Source: Maribacter_C sp047345145 (GTDB lineage Bacteria > Bacteroidota > Bacteroidia > Flavobacteriales > Flavobacteriaceae). From it: a DNA stretch of 64,000 bases. Below are positions 53,601 through 62,504 of this stretch, piece after piece. The translations under genes and the position numbers were made by a program. Numbering within the stretch: the first letter of the stretch is position 1; every line of letters starts with the position of its first letter. Below the pieces are notes generated by a model. The model ran no database searches. It was not told the origin of the DNA and saw only the letters and a program-made list of their open reading frames with translations. The DNA is taken from NCBI RefSeq assembly GCF_047345145.1, contig NZ_JBLFER010000007.1:62001-126000 (forward strand), written 5' to 3'.

Positions 53601-54935
53601 TTATAAATTTTTAATGGCATTTTTAAATTGATTACCGCGATCTTCATAATTTTCAAAGAGATCGAAACTCGCACATGCTGGTGAAAGTAAAACTGTATCT
53701 CCGCGGTCCGCAATCTTGTAAGCAACCTTAATCGCTTCCTCCATCGCAAACGTTTCAACCATCAGGTCTACTACATTGCCGAAAGCATCTTTTATTTTTG
53801 AATTATCCATTCCCAAACAAATAATTGCTTTTACTTTTTCACGTACCAAGGGCATTAGTTCCATATAATCATTGCCTTTATCAACACCACCCACGATCCA
53901 AACTGTTGGAGCGCTCATACTATCCAATGCATAATATGTGGCATTTACATTGGTCGCTTTTGAGTCATTTATATATTGCACATGACCAATTTTCAACACC
54001 TTTTCTAAACGATGTGGAGCGCCTTGAAAATTCACAATACTCTCTCGAATAGTTTGCTTTCGTATGCTTACAAGCTTAGCGGCTGTAGTAGCTGCCATAG
54101 TATTCTTAAGGTTATGTTTTCCTTCAAGTGCTAAATTGTCTGTGGTCATTTGCATTGTATTGTTATCAATTGTTATTTCTATGTTATTATTCTTGAGATA
54201 TACCCCTTCTTCAAATTCCTGCTGTATAGAAAAGGGCATTAATTTAGATTGAACAGGATGATTTTTTAACCAGTTTACAATTACCTCATCATCGGCATCA
54301 TAAATCAGATAATCATCGCTTGTCTGATTCATAGCAATCCGGAACTTAGAAGCGACATAGTTTTCAAATTGATAATTATATCGATCTAAATGATCTGGGG
54401 TAATATTGGTTAGAATTGCTATATGCGGTCTGAAATCCAATATGCCGTCAAGTTGAAAGCTGCTGATTTCTAAAACATAGAAATCAAAGTCGTTTTCGGC
54501 TACCATTTTAGCATAACTATCTCCAATATTACCAGCCATCCCCACATTGAGATTTGCTTGCTCAAAAATGTGATTCGTCAGCATGGTAGTTGTGGTCTTT
54601 CCGTTGCTTCCGGTAATTCCAATGATCGTAGCATCTGTATATTTTGATGCAAACTCAATCTCTGAAATCACAGGAATTCCTTTTTCCGTCAACCGAGCCA
54701 CCAATGGCGCCGTATCTGGAATACCGGGACTCTTCATTACCAAATCGGCGTTTAGAATCTTAGCTTCGGTATGCTTTTCATCTTCCCAATCAATCTCAAA
54801 ATGTTCAAGAACTTTTTTGTACTTCTCTTTAATCTTTCCTTTATCAGACACAAAAACTTCGTATCCTTTTTTCAACCCTAAAATGGCTGTTCCTACCCCG
54901 CTCTCTCCTCCTCCAAGGACAACTAATCGCTTCAT
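53601..54935 (-). CDS. murD: UDP-N-acetylmuramoyl-L-alanine--D-glutamate ligase
   Basis: A 444-residue Mur ligase that adds D-glutamate to UDP-MurNAc-L-Ala. The N-terminal Rossmann domain starts VVLGGGESGVGTAILGLKKG, the ATP P-loop GITGSNGKTTTTML is near 109, and the C-terminal domain has YINDSKATNVNATYYAL near 310 and SPACASFDLFENYEDRG near 415. Three bases separate it from ftsW and one base from mraY, so it is tightly packed in the operon. Confidence 0.97.
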   Translation of the reverse strand: MKRLVVLGGGESGVGTAILGLKKGYEVFVSDKGKIKEKYKKVLEHFEIDWEDEKHTEAKILNADLVMKSPGIPDTAPLVARLTEKGIPVISEIEFASKYTDATIIGITGSNGKTTTTMLTNHIFEQANLNVGMAGNIGDSYAKMVAENDFDFYVLEISSFQLDGILDFRPHIAILTNITPDHLDRYNYQFENYVASKFRIAMNQTSDDYLIYDADDEVIVNWLKNHPVQSKLMPFSIQQEFEEGVYLKNNNIEITIDNNTMQMTTDNLALEGKHNLKNTMAATTAAKLVSIRKQTIRESIVNFQGAPHRLEKVLKIGHVQYINDSKATNVNATYYALDSMSAPTVWIVGGVDKGNDYMELMPLVREKVKAIICLGMDNSKIKDAFGNVVDLMVETFAMEEAIKVAYKIADRGDTVLLSPACASFDLFENYEDRGNQFKNAIKNL

Positions 54936-54936
54936 C

Positions 54937-56157
54937 TTAGCGGATTTTTAAAGTCACTATAGTCGCAACGGCTAAAGCGATACCTACAATCCAAAAACGG
55001 GTAACGATTTTACTCTCGTGGTATCCCTTTTTCTGATAGTGATGATGCAAAGGAGCCATTAAAAAAATACGCTTTCCCTCACCCAATCTTTTCCTAGTGT
55101 ACTTAAAATAACCTACCTGAATCATGACTGAAATTGTCTCCAAAAAGAATACTCCACATAACAGAGGGATCAATATTTCCTTTCTAAGGATAATTGCTAT
55201 TACCGCGATAATACCACCAATCGTTAAACTTCCGGTATCACCCATAAATACTTGTGCAGGAAAAGCATTGTACCATAAAAACCCAACGAGCGCTCCAAGA
55301 AATGCAGTAACAAAAACCAATACTTCAGCCGCATTCGGGATGAACATGATATCTAAATATTCGGAAAAGAAAATATTACCTGAAACCAAGGTGAACACAC
55401 CAAGAGTAAGCGCAATTATAGCAGAACTTCCGGCAGCGAGACCATCTATACCATCAGTCAAATTAGCGCCGTTCGAAACTGCAGTTACGATCAAAATGAT
55501 GATAGGAATAAAAATCAGCCAAGCGTATTGCTTTGCTCCATCGCCTGCCCATGAAATAAGGTCACTATAATTGAATTCATTATTCTTGAAAAAAGGTACG
55601 GTAGTCATTGTGGATTTAATTTCCTCACCTTTTACCTCCTCTACTGTAAACTGCTCTGTGATCATTGTACGTGTATGTTCACGCATAGTCACTTCAGGGT
55701 GAAAATAAAGCGTTGCGCCAACAATCAACCCTAAACCTACTTGACCCAATACTTTAAAGCGCCCCTTAAGACCTTCCTTATTTTTACGAAATACTTTGAT
55801 GTAGTCATCTGCAAAACCGATAATACCCATCCAGATTGTTGTTCCTATCAATAAAATGATGTAGATATTTTCAAGTTTGGCAAATAATAGCACTGGAATT
55901 AAAGTGGCAAGAATAATGATCAATCCTCCCATGGTTGGAGTACCCGCCTTTTGCTTTTGACCGTCTAACCCTAAATCACGGACTGTTTCGCCAATCTGTT
56001 TTTTCTGTAAAAAGAGGATGATACGTTTACCGTAAGCAGTAGCAATAATTAAAGAGAATAGAACAGCCATACCAGCGCGGAAAGTGGTAAACTGGAACAA
56101 GCCAGCCCCAGGCACTTGGTATTGGTTTTCTAAATATTCGAACAGATAGTATAACAT
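54937..56157 (-). CDS. mraY: Phospho-N-acetylmuramoyl-pentapeptide-transferase
   Basis: A 406-residue polytopic membrane enzyme that makes lipid I from UDP-MurNAc-pentapeptide and undecaprenyl phosphate. Motifs are KAGTPTMGGLIII near 70, FADDYIKVFRKNKEGLKGRF near 115 with the catalytic Asp pair, NLTDGIDGLAAG near 233, and LMAPLHHHYQKKGYHESKIV near 370 with the HHH motif. It is longer than the E. coli enzyme (360 aa) because of an extra loop around residues 155-190, as in other Bacteroidota. Confidence 0.98.
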   Translation of the reverse strand: MLYYLFEYLENQYQVPGAGLFQFTTFRAGMAVLFSLIIATAYGKRIILFLQKKQIGETVRDLGLDGQKQKAGTPTMGGLIIILATLIPVLLFAKLENIYIILLIGTTIWMGIIGFADDYIKVFRKNKEGLKGRFKVLGQVGLGLIVGATLYFHPEVTMREHTRTMITEQFTVEEVKGEEIKSTMTTVPFFKNNEFNYSDLISWAGDGAKQYAWLIFIPIIILIVTAVSNGANLTDGIDGLAAGSSAIIALTLGVFTLVSGNIFFSEYLDIMFIPNAAEVLVFVTAFLGALVGFLWYNAFPAQVFMGDTGSLTIGGIIAVIAIILRKEILIPLLCGVFFLETISVMIQVGYFKYTRKRLGEGKRIFLMAPLHHHYQKKGYHESKIVTRFWIVGIALAVATIVTLKIR

Positions 56158-56169
56158 CTAGTTTTCTCT

Positions 56170-57633
56170 TTATTTATTGAGACTTTTCAAAAAGTCTTTT
56201 ACCATCTTAAAATCATCAAAATCAATGCGTTTGCCATTAGTCTCTTGATACGTTTCATGCCCTTTACCCGCTACCAGAATAATATCATTGGCAGAAGCAA
56301 GCTGACAAGCCGTTTTTATGGCTTGTTTTCTATTTTCTATGGATACTATTTTCTTGACATTCTGAGGTTCTACACCACCTTCCATCTCTTCAATAATTAG
56401 AGCGGGAGATTCCGTACGCGGATTATCAGAAGTAAAAATGGCAGTATTACTCATTTCGGAAGCGATATGACCCATAACCGGGCGCTTAGATCTGTCTCTA
56501 TCGCCACCACACCCCACAACGGTGATGACGTTTTCATTTCCAGTTCTCAACGTGTTTATAGTTTCAAGCACGTTTTTTAGCGCATCCGGTGTATGGGCAT
56601 AATCTACTATCGCTGTTACTTTTTCTTTTGATATAAAATATTGGAAGCGCCCATCGACGTTTTCCAATTCACTTAATAATCTTAATATTTCTAATTTGTC
56701 AAGACCTAACAACTCCGCTGTAGCATAAATAGCTAACATATTATAGGCATTGAAATGACCAATAAGTTTGGACCATAGCTCATTGTCGTCAATCTTTAGC
56801 AATTGTCCGTCAAACTGATTCTCTAAAATCTGCGCGCGGTAATCTGCATAATTTTTTAGTGCATAGGTTTTCTTTCTTGCCGGCGTATTTTGAAGCATCA
56901 CAAGACCGTTCTTATCATCAATATTCGTTAGGGCAAAAGCCTTTTTAGATAAATCATCAAACAATTTCTTTTTGGTATCTCGGTACTCCGCAAAAGTCTT
57001 ATGGTAATCTAAATGATCATGTGATAAATTTGTAAAAATCGCTCCCTCAAATACCAATCCTTCGGTTCTTTTTTGATGAATACCGTGTGAGCTTACTTCC
57101 ATAAAGCAAAACTCGACACCTGCATCGTTCATGAGTTTCAAATGGTTATTAATAACCAAAGCATCAGGAGTAGTATGACTTGTTGCGTACTCGGCATTAT
57201 CAACCATTATTTTAATAGTTGAGATCAAACCAACCTTGTACCCAGCCTTTTTAAACAATTGATATAAAAGGCTACTTACTGTCGTTTTTCCATTCGTACC
57301 AGTTATACCAACTAGTTTTAGATTTTTGGAGGGATTATCATAATAATTGGACGCCATGATTGCCAATGCCTTATTACAATCATCAACTTCTACATAGGTA
57401 ATTTCATTAATAAGCTGTTCAGGAAGCTCTTCACAAACAATTGCTTTAGCACCAGAATTAATTGCTTTTTCAATGTATTTGTGTCCATCAGTAATAGTTC
57501 CTCTAACGGCAATAAAGACATCATCCATTTTGACTTTTCTAGAGTCAAAGTGAACGTCATTGACCATCACATTTGTCGAGCCACTTACTGCTCGCAGGCC
57601 AACTGCATATAATATGTCTTTCAACAACTTCAT
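56170..57633 (-). CDS. murE: UDP-N-acetylmuramoyl-L-alanyl-D-glutamate--2,6-diaminopimelate ligase
   Basis: A 487-residue Mur ligase that adds the third residue of the stem peptide. The P-loop GITGTNGKTTVSSLLYQL starts at residue 109. The substrate-selecting motif reads SDNPRTE near 403, the DNPR form of meso-diaminopimelate enzymes rather than the lysine form, which predicts DAP-type peptidoglycan. Its start overlaps the end of ftsI by four bases. No murF follows in this cluster, which is normal for the phylum. Confidence 0.97.
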   Translation of the reverse strand: MKLLKDILYAVGLRAVSGSTNVMVNDVHFDSRKVKMDDVFIAVRGTITDGHKYIEKAINSGAKAIVCEELPEQLINEITYVEVDDCNKALAIMASNYYDNPSKNLKLVGITGTNGKTTVSSLLYQLFKKAGYKVGLISTIKIMVDNAEYATSHTTPDALVINNHLKLMNDAGVEFCFMEVSSHGIHQKRTEGLVFEGAIFTNLSHDHLDYHKTFAEYRDTKKKLFDDLSKKAFALTNIDDKNGLVMLQNTPARKKTYALKNYADYRAQILENQFDGQLLKIDDNELWSKLIGHFNAYNMLAIYATAELLGLDKLEILRLLSELENVDGRFQYFISKEKVTAIVDYAHTPDALKNVLETINTLRTGNENVITVVGCGGDRDRSKRPVMGHIASEMSNTAIFTSDNPRTESPALIIEEMEGGVEPQNVKKIVSIENRKQAIKTACQLASANDIILVAGKGHETYQETNGKRIDFDDFKMVKDFLKSLNK

Positions 57634-59636
57634 GAAAGTTCGAGTACTATTTTTTGCGATTTAGTAATATCTGTTCCGTGAGAAACAGATTGTTTTTTGA
57701 CTTTTCCGTTTCCTTTAATCTCTACCTGTAGGCCTAAATTTTCTAAAATGGAGACAGCATCCATTCCACTCATTCCTTTTACATTAGGCACTTTATTATA
57801 TTTCTTCTGAGCTTCAGCATAATACTTCTGATAAGCATCATCTAGGCTTTCATATTTCGCTTCAAACATGTCCACTTCGTCAACCAAAGGAGAAGTAGCA
57901 TAGACTTTTTGGGCGATTGATTTGAAAACAGGGCCAGAAACATCAGCACCGTAATATCCCACACTTTTATCGGGTTCGTGAATCACAACAATGCAAGAAT
58001 ATTTAGGCTCATCCGCTGGAAAATATCCTGAGAAAGTTGATATGTACTTTAATTTGTCTGGATCTTTGCTCACATAGTTTTTCTGCGCTGTACCCGTCTT
58101 ACCGGCCATAGAGAAATTCGGAGAGTATAAACCATGACCTGTACCATGTTTCTTCTCTACCACATTCTTCAACATTTGTTGTACTTTCTTTGCAGTTTCC
58201 CTAGAACAAACCGCCGGATTGATAATTTCCTTTTCAAATTTTTGAATGGTTTTGTTCCACTCTTTTACCTCTTTAATCAGTCTAGGTTTTACCATCACAC
58301 CATCGTTTGCAATGGCATTGTAAAACGTTAGTGTCTGCAATGGCGTCATCGAAACTTCATATCCGTGCGACATCCATGCGAGTGAAATTCCAGACCAACC
58401 TTTATCCCCAGGATATCTAATTACGGGAGTACCTTCCCCTTTAATAGGAAGGCCTAATTCCTCATGCAGATTCATACTCATCAATCGATTCACAAAACGA
58501 GAAGGTTTTTCTTTGTAACCATTGTGAATCATTTTCGCAAAAGCTGTATTTGACGAAAGCTCGAAGGCCTTTGCCGCGGAAATCTTACCATAACCGCCCC
58601 ATTTGGAATCTCGAACTGTACGATCATAAATCCTCCACCTTCCCTTTTCTGTATCTAAAACTGAACTGGTATCAATCACCTTATCCTCTAAAGCGGCAAC
58701 CATGCTCATTAATTTGAAAGTAGAACCTGGCTCATGTGATTCACCAATGGCATAGTTCAGTCTCTCATAATACTTGCCTTCTGCGGTTCTTCCTAAATTA
58801 GAAATAGCCTTCACTTCACCCGTTTCAGTCTCCATTACAATGACACAACCGTGATCAGCTTTGTATTTTTCTAATTGTCCGAGCAGTGCGTGATGCGCAA
58901 TATCTTGAATGTTAATATCGATAGTTGAGATCAAATCGTAACCGTCTTTAGGCTCAACGATATTATCCCATCCGATAGGTTTCCATTGCCCTTTGGCTAT
59001 CTTTTGCTTTAAACGTTTTCCTTCTACACCACGTAAATATTGTCCAAAAGCACGTTCTAAGCCTACACCACTATAGTATCCATTTTCATCAACATTTTCA
59101 TAACCTACGCTGCGTTCTGCAATTTTTCCTAAGGGATGCTCTCTAACTGTTTTCTGCTCGATAATTAATCCTCCTTTATAAGGTCCTTTTTCAAATAAGG
59201 GGAACTTTTTCACATCCATGTATTCGGAATAGTCCAAATTCCGAGCGATTAAAGTGTATCGATTCTTGTTTTCTTTTGCTTTTCTAAGGATTTGCTGATA
59301 ATGCGAGGCAGATTTTCCCAATAGCTCAGAAAGTTTAGCTGAAAGCGGCTTAATATTTTCCTTAAAATCTTCGTCTTTTACAGTAACTGCATCAAAACGA
59401 ATGGTGTAACGAGAAACTGATGTAGCTAGCAAACTACCATCATCAGAAATTAGATTACCTCTATTCGGAGCAATCGTGAACACTTTTTCCGTGCGTTTCT
59501 CCGCTAAATCACGATACCTATCACCATCAACTACCTGAATACTAATCAGTTTAAAAACAACAGCGCAAGCAAATAGAAAGAGACCACCAGCCACTACATA
59601 TAATCGGGTTAATATTTTTTTATCGCTTACTGCCAC
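57630..59636 (-). CDS. ftsI: Penicillin-binding protein FtsI/PBP3 with PASTA domain
   Basis: A 668-residue septal transpeptidase with an N-terminal membrane anchor (~10-36), a PBP dimer domain, and a transpeptidase domain whose active-site motifs are STFK at 305-308 (nucleophile Ser305), SSN at 361-363 and KTGT in MAGKTGTAQKN near 512. The last ~60 residues (VPNVKGMSGMDAVSILENLG onward) form one PASTA domain, absent from E. coli FtsI but common in Bacteroidota. It works with FtsW, encoded in the same operon. The start overlaps the end of ftsL by one base. Confidence 0.97.
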   Translation of the reverse strand: MAVSDKKILTRLYVVAGGLFLFACAVVFKLISIQVVDGDRYRDLAEKRTEKVFTIAPNRGNLISDDGSLLATSVSRYTIRFDAVTVKDEDFKENIKPLSAKLSELLGKSASHYQQILRKAKENKNRYTLIARNLDYSEYMDVKKFPLFEKGPYKGGLIIEQKTVREHPLGKIAERSVGYENVDENGYYSGVGLERAFGQYLRGVEGKRLKQKIAKGQWKPIGWDNIVEPKDGYDLISTIDINIQDIAHHALLGQLEKYKADHGCVIVMETETGEVKAISNLGRTAEGKYYERLNYAIGESHEPGSTFKLMSMVAALEDKVIDTSSVLDTEKGRWRIYDRTVRDSKWGGYGKISAAKAFELSSNTAFAKMIHNGYKEKPSRFVNRLMSMNLHEELGLPIKGEGTPVIRYPGDKGWSGISLAWMSHGYEVSMTPLQTLTFYNAIANDGVMVKPRLIKEVKEWNKTIQKFEKEIINPAVCSRETAKKVQQMLKNVVEKKHGTGHGLYSPNFSMAGKTGTAQKNYVSKDPDKLKYISTFSGYFPADEPKYSCIVVIHEPDKSVGYYGADVSGPVFKSIAQKVYATSPLVDEVDMFEAKYESLDDAYQKYYAEAQKKYNKVPNVKGMSGMDAVSILENLGLQVEIKGNGKVKKQSVSHGTDITKSQKIVLELS

Positions 59637-59959
59637 TATTCTATTTTCTTCGCTTTTACTTTAATTTTTTTTGGTGGTGTTTCTGACGGATACAATTCTT
59701 TTACCTGAAGCACCTCAGTTATTTTCGATTCTAATTTTAATTTTTGAACATCAGATCGCACATCAACAAACTCATTGGTGAGCTCTTTTACCTGTTCATT
59801 TAAGGCAGCTATTTGATGTACTTTTTTATCAGCACTATGAGAACTACCTATCATTACAGCCGCCAAAAAGGACACGAAAATGATAAACAGCCAGTTTTTG
59901 GGAGCATCACCACTCACCAAAAACTTACCTTTTAAAATGTCTAAAATTCCTTTTTTCAT
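59636..59959 (-). CDS. ftsL: FtsL-like small division membrane protein
   Basis: A 107-residue protein with one membrane span (~23-40, WLFIIFVSFLAAVMIGSS) followed by a predicted coiled coil (IAALNEQVKELTNEFVDVRS) and a Lys-rich tail. Size, topology and position between rsmH and ftsI match FtsL, the partner of FtsB and FtsQ, although the sequence itself is weakly conserved. The 105-base gap upstream contains repeat sequences, unusual inside this tightly packed operon. Confidence 0.85.
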   Translation of the reverse strand: MKKGILDILKGKFLVSGDAPKNWLFIIFVSFLAAVMIGSSHSADKKVHQIAALNEQVKELTNEFVDVRSDVQKLKLESKITEVLQVKELYPSETPPKKIKVKAKKIE

Positions 59960-60064
59960 TACTAATTATTTTATTGTCATTCCCGAGAAGTCGGGAATCT
60001 CTTCTTCAATTCAAACCCTCAGCTACACCTCCCTAAATCCCTCCTTATTAAGAGGGAAGTAATG
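59960..60064. repeat. Repeat-containing gap inside the dcw operon
   Basis: Holds ATTCCCGA-GAAG-TCGGGAAT (59971-59990), an inverted repeat of the family seen at 20957-20976, and CCCTCCTTATTAAGAGGGAA followed by GTAA, the same type as the CTCC/GGAGGGAAGTAA elements at 21783 and 34928. No gene. It separates rsmH from ftsL by 105 bases, whereas most neighbours in the cluster overlap or nearly touch. Confidence 0.7.
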
Positions 60065-60958
60065 TTATATGCGTTCTGCGATTCGCAACTTGGCACTTCT
60101 AGCTCTATTGTTCTTTTGTATTTCTTCTCGTGACGGAACTATTAATCCTCCTACCTTCTTAAAAGGAACATCTATATTTCCGTAAAAATCTTTTTCTGGC
60201 TCTCCTTCAAATAACCCAGCTCTTATAAAGCGTTTTACCAATCGATCTTCTAATGAATGGTAACTGATTGCACTTAATCGCCCTCCTTTATCTAATAAAT
60301 CAGAAGTTTGCATCAAAAACTCCTCAATCACCACAATTTCTTGATTCACCTCAATTCGAATCGCCTGATAGATTTGCGCCAAAACTTTATGCTCTTTTGA
60401 CTTGGGCAAAAATTGCCGCAATGCTTCTTTCAATTGTTCTGTGGTTTGAATCGGGCTTTGTTCCCTTTGCGCTATTATTGCATTAGCCATTGCACCACCA
60501 CTTCTTAAATCGCCATATTTAAACAGAACATCTCTTAACTCTTCAAAGGCATAGTTGTTCACCACATCATGGGCAGACAACTGATTCTTTTTACTCATCC
60601 GCATATCTAAATCAGCATCAAAACGAGTAGAAAAACCCCGTTCTGCTATATCAAATTGATGAGATGAAACTCCAAAATCTGCTAAGATTCCGTCCACTTT
60701 CCGAATGCCATAGAACTTTAAAAATTGTTTGATGTATCTGAAATTCTCATTAATAAGGGTAAATCGATCATCATCAAGTGCATTTGCCAAAGCATCTTCA
60801 TCTTGATCAAAGGCTATCAACTTGCCTTTATCACCCAAACGTTTCAAAATCTCTTTGGAATGGCCACCGCCCCCAAAGGTTACATCTACATATATTCCAT
60901 CCTCTTTTACTGCAAGTCCATCAATCGACTCTTTCAATAAAACAGGATTATGATACAT
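60065..60958 (-). CDS. rsmH: 16S rRNA (cytosine-1402-N4)-methyltransferase
   Basis: A 297-residue SAM-dependent methyltransferase (formerly MraW) acting on C1402 in the decoding centre of 16S rRNA. Motifs are MYHNPVLLKESIDGL at the start, YVDVTFGGGGHSKEIL near 23 (SAM binding), ILADFGVSSHQFD near 94, GFSTRFDADLDMRM near 112 and SYHSLEDRLVKRFI near 228. It overlaps the end of mraZ by 11 bases. Confidence 0.97.
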   Translation of the reverse strand: MYHNPVLLKESIDGLAVKEDGIYVDVTFGGGGHSKEILKRLGDKGKLIAFDQDEDALANALDDDRFTLINENFRYIKQFLKFYGIRKVDGILADFGVSSHQFDIAERGFSTRFDADLDMRMSKKNQLSAHDVVNNYAFEELRDVLFKYGDLRSGGAMANAIIAQREQSPIQTTEQLKEALRQFLPKSKEHKVLAQIYQAIRIEVNQEIVVIEEFLMQTSDLLDKGGRLSAISYHSLEDRLVKRFIRAGLFEGEPEKDFYGNIDVPFKKVGGLIVPSREEIQKNNRARSAKLRIAERI

Positions 60959-61424
60959 CAGTTTTGTTTTCTGAATTCTGACCTCCCATCACCTCTTCAG
61001 CTAGGGTTTCAAAATTTTCAGCTGTTTTCTCAATCACATTTTCATAGCTAGCCTTATCCCATATTTCAATGATATTGATGGCAGAACTCAATGTTATCTC
61101 TTTGGAAATACCTGCTATTGCAACCAAATTTTTTGGAATCAAAAGCCTTCCCGTACTATCAATTTCCACTTTTTTTACGCCTGCGGTAAAAACACGAATG
61201 AAGTCAGCATTCTTTTTAACAAAGCGATTTAGCTTATTAATCTCCTGCATTTGAATATTCCATTCAGACCTTGGCCACAACTCTAAACAAGCACCACTAA
61301 TAGACCTCTTTATGATAAATCCCTCATTTAATACTGGAGAAAGCTGATTTTTTAGGGCAACAGGCAACATTACCCTACCTTTGGCATCGGCCTTGCAATC
61401 GTATGTTTCGTCGAAAAGAATCAC
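60948..61424 (-). CDS. mraZ: Transcriptional regulator MraZ
   Basis: A 158-residue protein with two AbrB-like SpoVT halves, each carrying the DxxGR signature: DCKADAKGRVMLPVALK near residue 10 and VEIDSTGRLLIPKNL near 86. MraZ binds direct repeats upstream of its own operon and represses it. Three 10-bp-spaced repeats are found just upstream (61471-61500). First gene of the dcw operon. Confidence 0.96.
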   Translation of the reverse strand: MILFDETYDCKADAKGRVMLPVALKNQLSPVLNEGFIIKRSISGACLELWPRSEWNIQMQEINKLNRFVKKNADFIRVFTAGVKKVEIDSTGRLLIPKNLVAIAGISKEITLSSAINIIEIWDKASYENVIEKTAENFETLAEEVMGGQNSENKTDVS

Positions 61425-61452
61425 TTAAAGGCTTGGTTTTCATTTAATAACT

Positions 61453-61460
61453 CAAATATA
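61453..61460 (-). promoter_or_regulatory. -7 element of the mraZ (dcw) promoter
   Basis: On the minus strand this reads TATATTTG, matching TAnnTTTG, 29 bases upstream of the mraZ start. The adjacent -33 area is covered by the direct repeats of the presumed MraZ operator. Confidence 0.7.
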
Positions 61461-61470
61461 TATATTTTAT

Positions 61471-61500
61471 TACCACATTTTACCACATTTTACCACTTTG
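61471..61500 (-). promoter_or_regulatory. Presumed MraZ operator: three direct repeats at 10-bp spacing
   Basis: On the minus strand the sequence reads GTGGTAAAAT twice and then GTGGTAATAA, preceded by CAAA. TGGTA units spaced exactly 10 bases apart resemble the known MraZ boxes (TGGGN repeats with the same 10-bp period in E. coli). They cover the -33 region of the mraZ promoter, consistent with autorepression. Confidence 0.75.
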
Positions 61501-61583
61501 TTGATAAAAAAGCCATTTTTTAGATGAAGTGCACCTATTTGAGTCATAAAACATGTGCTTGAAAAATTCAATTTCAGGTTCGC

Positions 61584-61604
61584 TTTCTTGCTTTTAGCAA
61601 GAAA
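61584..61604. other. Stem-loop between the divergent mraZ and hydrolase genes
   Basis: TTTCTTGC and GCAAGAAA form an eight-pair stem around TTTTA. There is no coding sequence in 61425-61690. It could be a transcript end or a dispersed repeat. Confidence 0.4.
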
Positions 61605-61656
61605 ACGCCTATCTTTTCCGTTATCTAACCACGCCTGCTTATAAGAAGGTAAATTG

Positions 61657-61664
61657 TATATTTG
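61657..61664 (+). promoter_or_regulatory. -7 element of the alpha/beta hydrolase gene
   Basis: TATATTTG matches TAnnTTTG and lies 26 bases before the ATG at 61691. Confidence 0.65.
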
Positions 61665-61690
61665 CCTGCAGAGACAGAAGCACCCCTTGA

Positions 61691-62455
61691 ATGGAAGAAA
61701 AAATTATTACTGAAGGAAAATTCAAGTATATTGAAATAGGGGAAGGAACCCCTATTGTCATTTTACACGGTCTCATGGGAGGCCTAAGTAATTTTCATGG
61801 TGTTACCGACCATTTTCCAAAAAAAGGATATAAGATTCTTATTCCTGAATTACCCATCTACGACATGCCCATGTTAAAGACCAATGTGAAGCAATTTGCA
61901 AAGTATTTGGAAAAATTCATTGAATTTAAGGGATTGAAAGATGTTATTCTTCTTGGAAATTCTTTGGGCGGTCATATTGGTTTACTACACACCAAACTTT
62001 ATCCTGAAATGGTAAAAGCATTGGTTATCACGGGAAGCTCAGGCCTGTACGAAAGCGCCATGGGTGATGGCTATCCAAGAAGGGGTGATTATGAATTTAT
62101 TAAAAAAAAGGCACAAGATGTTTTCTATGATCCAGCTGTAGCTACAAAAGAAATTGTGGATGAAGTTTTTGCAACTGTAAATGATCGTAGTAAGATTGTA
62201 AAAACCTTAGCAATTGCGAAAAGTGCTATTAGACATAATATGGCAGAAGATCTGCCCAAAATGACGACGCCAACTTGTATTATTTGGGGGGAAGATGATG
62301 GAGTTACGCCACCAGACGTTGCCGACTTATTTCACGAACTGCTGCCGGACTCTGATTTATTCTGGATGAAAAAATGTGGACACGCCCCTATGATGGAACA
62401 TCCTGAAGAGTTTAATCAAATTCTAGATGCTTGGTTAGAAAAGCGTGGATTTTAA
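61691..62455 (+). CDS. Alpha/beta hydrolase
   Basis: A 254-residue alpha/beta hydrolase-fold enzyme without signal peptide. The oxyanion-hole loop is ILHGLMGG near residue 24, the nucleophile elbow GNSLGGHIG has its Ser near 94, the acid lies in WGEDDGVTPP near 200 and the catalytic His in CGHAPMMEHPEEF near 231. The substrate cannot be inferred from these motifs; family members include esterases and C-C hydrolases. It is 49 bases upstream of engB in the same direction, a frequent neighbour pair in flavobacteria as far as I recall. Confidence 0.9.
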   Translation: MEEKIITEGKFKYIEIGEGTPIVILHGLMGGLSNFHGVTDHFPKKGYKILIPELPIYDMPMLKTNVKQFAKYLEKFIEFKGLKDVILLGNSLGGHIGLLHTKLYPEMVKALVITGSSGLYESAMGDGYPRRGDYEFIKKKAQDVFYDPAVATKEIVDEVFATVNDRSKIVKTLAIAKSAIRHNMAEDLPKMTTPTCIIWGEDDGVTPPDVADLFHELLPDSDLFWMKKCGHAPMMEHPEEFNQILDAWLEKRGF

Positions 62456-62504
62456 GAAGTTTTAGTCGTTTTTTCTCTTTACACAACACACAACTTAGCA
62501 TATC

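Noticed and set aside
45341..61424. Unusual gene content in the dcw cluster
   Set aside because: Order and content, including lack of murF and ddl and the YqeY gene after ftsZ, are normal for flavobacteria.
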